DNA of 5,482 nt from Planctomycetaceae bacterium. Its GTDB lineage: Bacteria > Planctomycetota > Planctomycetia > Pirellulales > Thermoguttaceae. Under the pieces are notes generated by a model. It was not told the origin of the DNA. It saw nothing but the letters and a program-made list of their open reading frames with translations, and did no database searches. The stretch spans positions 1 through 5,482 of the forward strand of contig JAITDV010000658.1 of assembly GCA_031282385.1 (NCBI GenBank), read 5' to 3'. The translations under genes were made by a program, and so were the position numbers. Within the stretch, counting starts at the first letter, position 1; every line of letters begins with the position of its first letter. Positions 5,091-5,482 of this stretch are shown here, piece by piece.

Positions 5091-5096
5091 TATAAT
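5091..5096 (+). promoter_or_regulatory. possible -10 element for the right-hand DUF1573 gene
   Basis: A perfect TATAAT lies about 58 bases before the ATG at 5154, downstream of the terminator at 4955-4992 where a promoter is needed. No good -35 exists at 17 bases; the nearest TTGAAT (5061-5066) is 24 bases away. A dyad at 5065-5091 (ATAAACAT against ATG and TTTAT) sits where a regulator might bind. Confidence 0.4.
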
Positions 5097-5153
5097 TCGG
5101 CTTCGTGGATTTTAAAATAGTTTTAGTATAAAAAAGGGTTACTGAAATAAGCT

Positions 5154-5482
5154 ATGAAGAAATATAATGTTGCTCAAATTGTTGTAATTCTGGCTTTTTT
5201 GTTTTTTGCATTTGTCGTGTGCCGTTCGGTTTTACGTTTGGGCGATATGGTTTCCTTTGTGATTTGGAAACCGCAAATTGTTTGTGAAGAGTCCTCGTAT
5301 AATTTTGGTTCAATCACGAAAACAAAACCTACACATGAATTTGTTATTTTGAATAAAGGCAATCGTGGTTTGTTGATCCAAAATGTTGTTGCCGGTTGTG
5401 GTTCGTGTGTTGAGGTTGTTGATTTTCCGAAAGAGACTATTGTTCCTAATAGTTCGGGTATAATAAAATTAGCTCTCTTGAC
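5154..5482 (+). CDS. second membrane-anchored DUF1573 protein, cut off by the right edge
   Basis: The frame is open from ATG 5154 to the end of the window, giving 109 complete codons and no stop. The ATG is the first start after an in-frame TAA at 5148-5150 and has no clear ribosome binding site. Residues about 7-28 are a hydrophobic anchor or signal peptide. From about residue 44 the DUF1573 domain is clear: YNFGSI at 49-54, HEFVILNKGNRGLLIQNV at 61-78, then GCGSC at 81-85 and the strand ending IKLALL. Unlike the CDC motif of the DUF1573 protein at 1983-2510, this one has C82-x-x-C85, the spacing of redox-active or metal-binding pairs. The family's role is unknown. Most of the domain is present, but the true length cannot be told. 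Confidence 0.85.
   Translation, partial: MKKYNVAQIVVILAFLFFAFVVCRSVLRLGDMVSFVIWKPQIVCEESSYNFGSITKTKPTHEFVILNKGNRGLLIQNVVAGCGSCVEVVDFPKETIVPNSSGIIKLALL

Noticed and set aside
1..5482. CRISPR array, toxin-antitoxin pair or phage genes
   Set aside because: No regularly spaced direct repeats, no overlapping small cytoplasmic gene pair and no phage-type proteins were seen.

Overview
The window is AT-rich bacterial DNA. It carries one complete insertion sequence and a row of small, mostly uncharacterised genes for exported or membrane-anchored proteins. Two proteins have the DUF1573 fold, two are short cysteine-rich secretory proteins, and one is a bitopic membrane protein. The transposase is of the ISAzo13 type (the family once labelled 'Rhodopirellula transposase'). 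Together with DUF1573 genes, this points towards a low-GC member of Planctomycetota, perhaps a gut-associated lineage. That is an inference, not a demonstration. The sigma70-like promoters (TTGATT-17-TATACT; TTGTTC-17-TATAAT) and AAGGAG-type ribosome binding sites argue against Bacteroidota, the other phylum rich in DUF1573 proteins.

Layout. Bases 1-24 may hold the first codons of a leftward gene with a good ribosome binding site and an extended -10 upstream. Bases 25-386 are non-coding. Bases 387-1698 are the IS, with near-identical inverted ends flanked by TA on both sides and a 404-residue DDE transposase. The transposase start sits exactly where transcription from its own promoter should begin. 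Bases 1699-1982 contain a good promoter with an operator-like dyad. It drives a two-gene unit: a DUF1573 protein (1983-2510) and a cysteine-rich secretory protein (2561-2812), closed by a hairpin terminator.

Bases 2813-3472 contain no credible gene but have at least four substantial dyads, two of them with 20-nt arms. A bitopic membrane protein (3473-4573) follows, then a second cysteine-rich peptide with its own strong ribosome binding site (4697-4906) and a strong terminator (4955-4992). A second DUF1573 protein starts at 5154 and runs off the right edge.

How the parts may fit: all five non-IS genes that can be read encode an N-terminal hydrophobic segment, so all act in or beyond the cytoplasmic membrane. 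Short cysteine-rich secreted peptides alternate with DUF1573 proteins and a membrane protein. This suggests a functional module for exported disulfide-rich peptides, but nothing in the sequence states what the peptides do.
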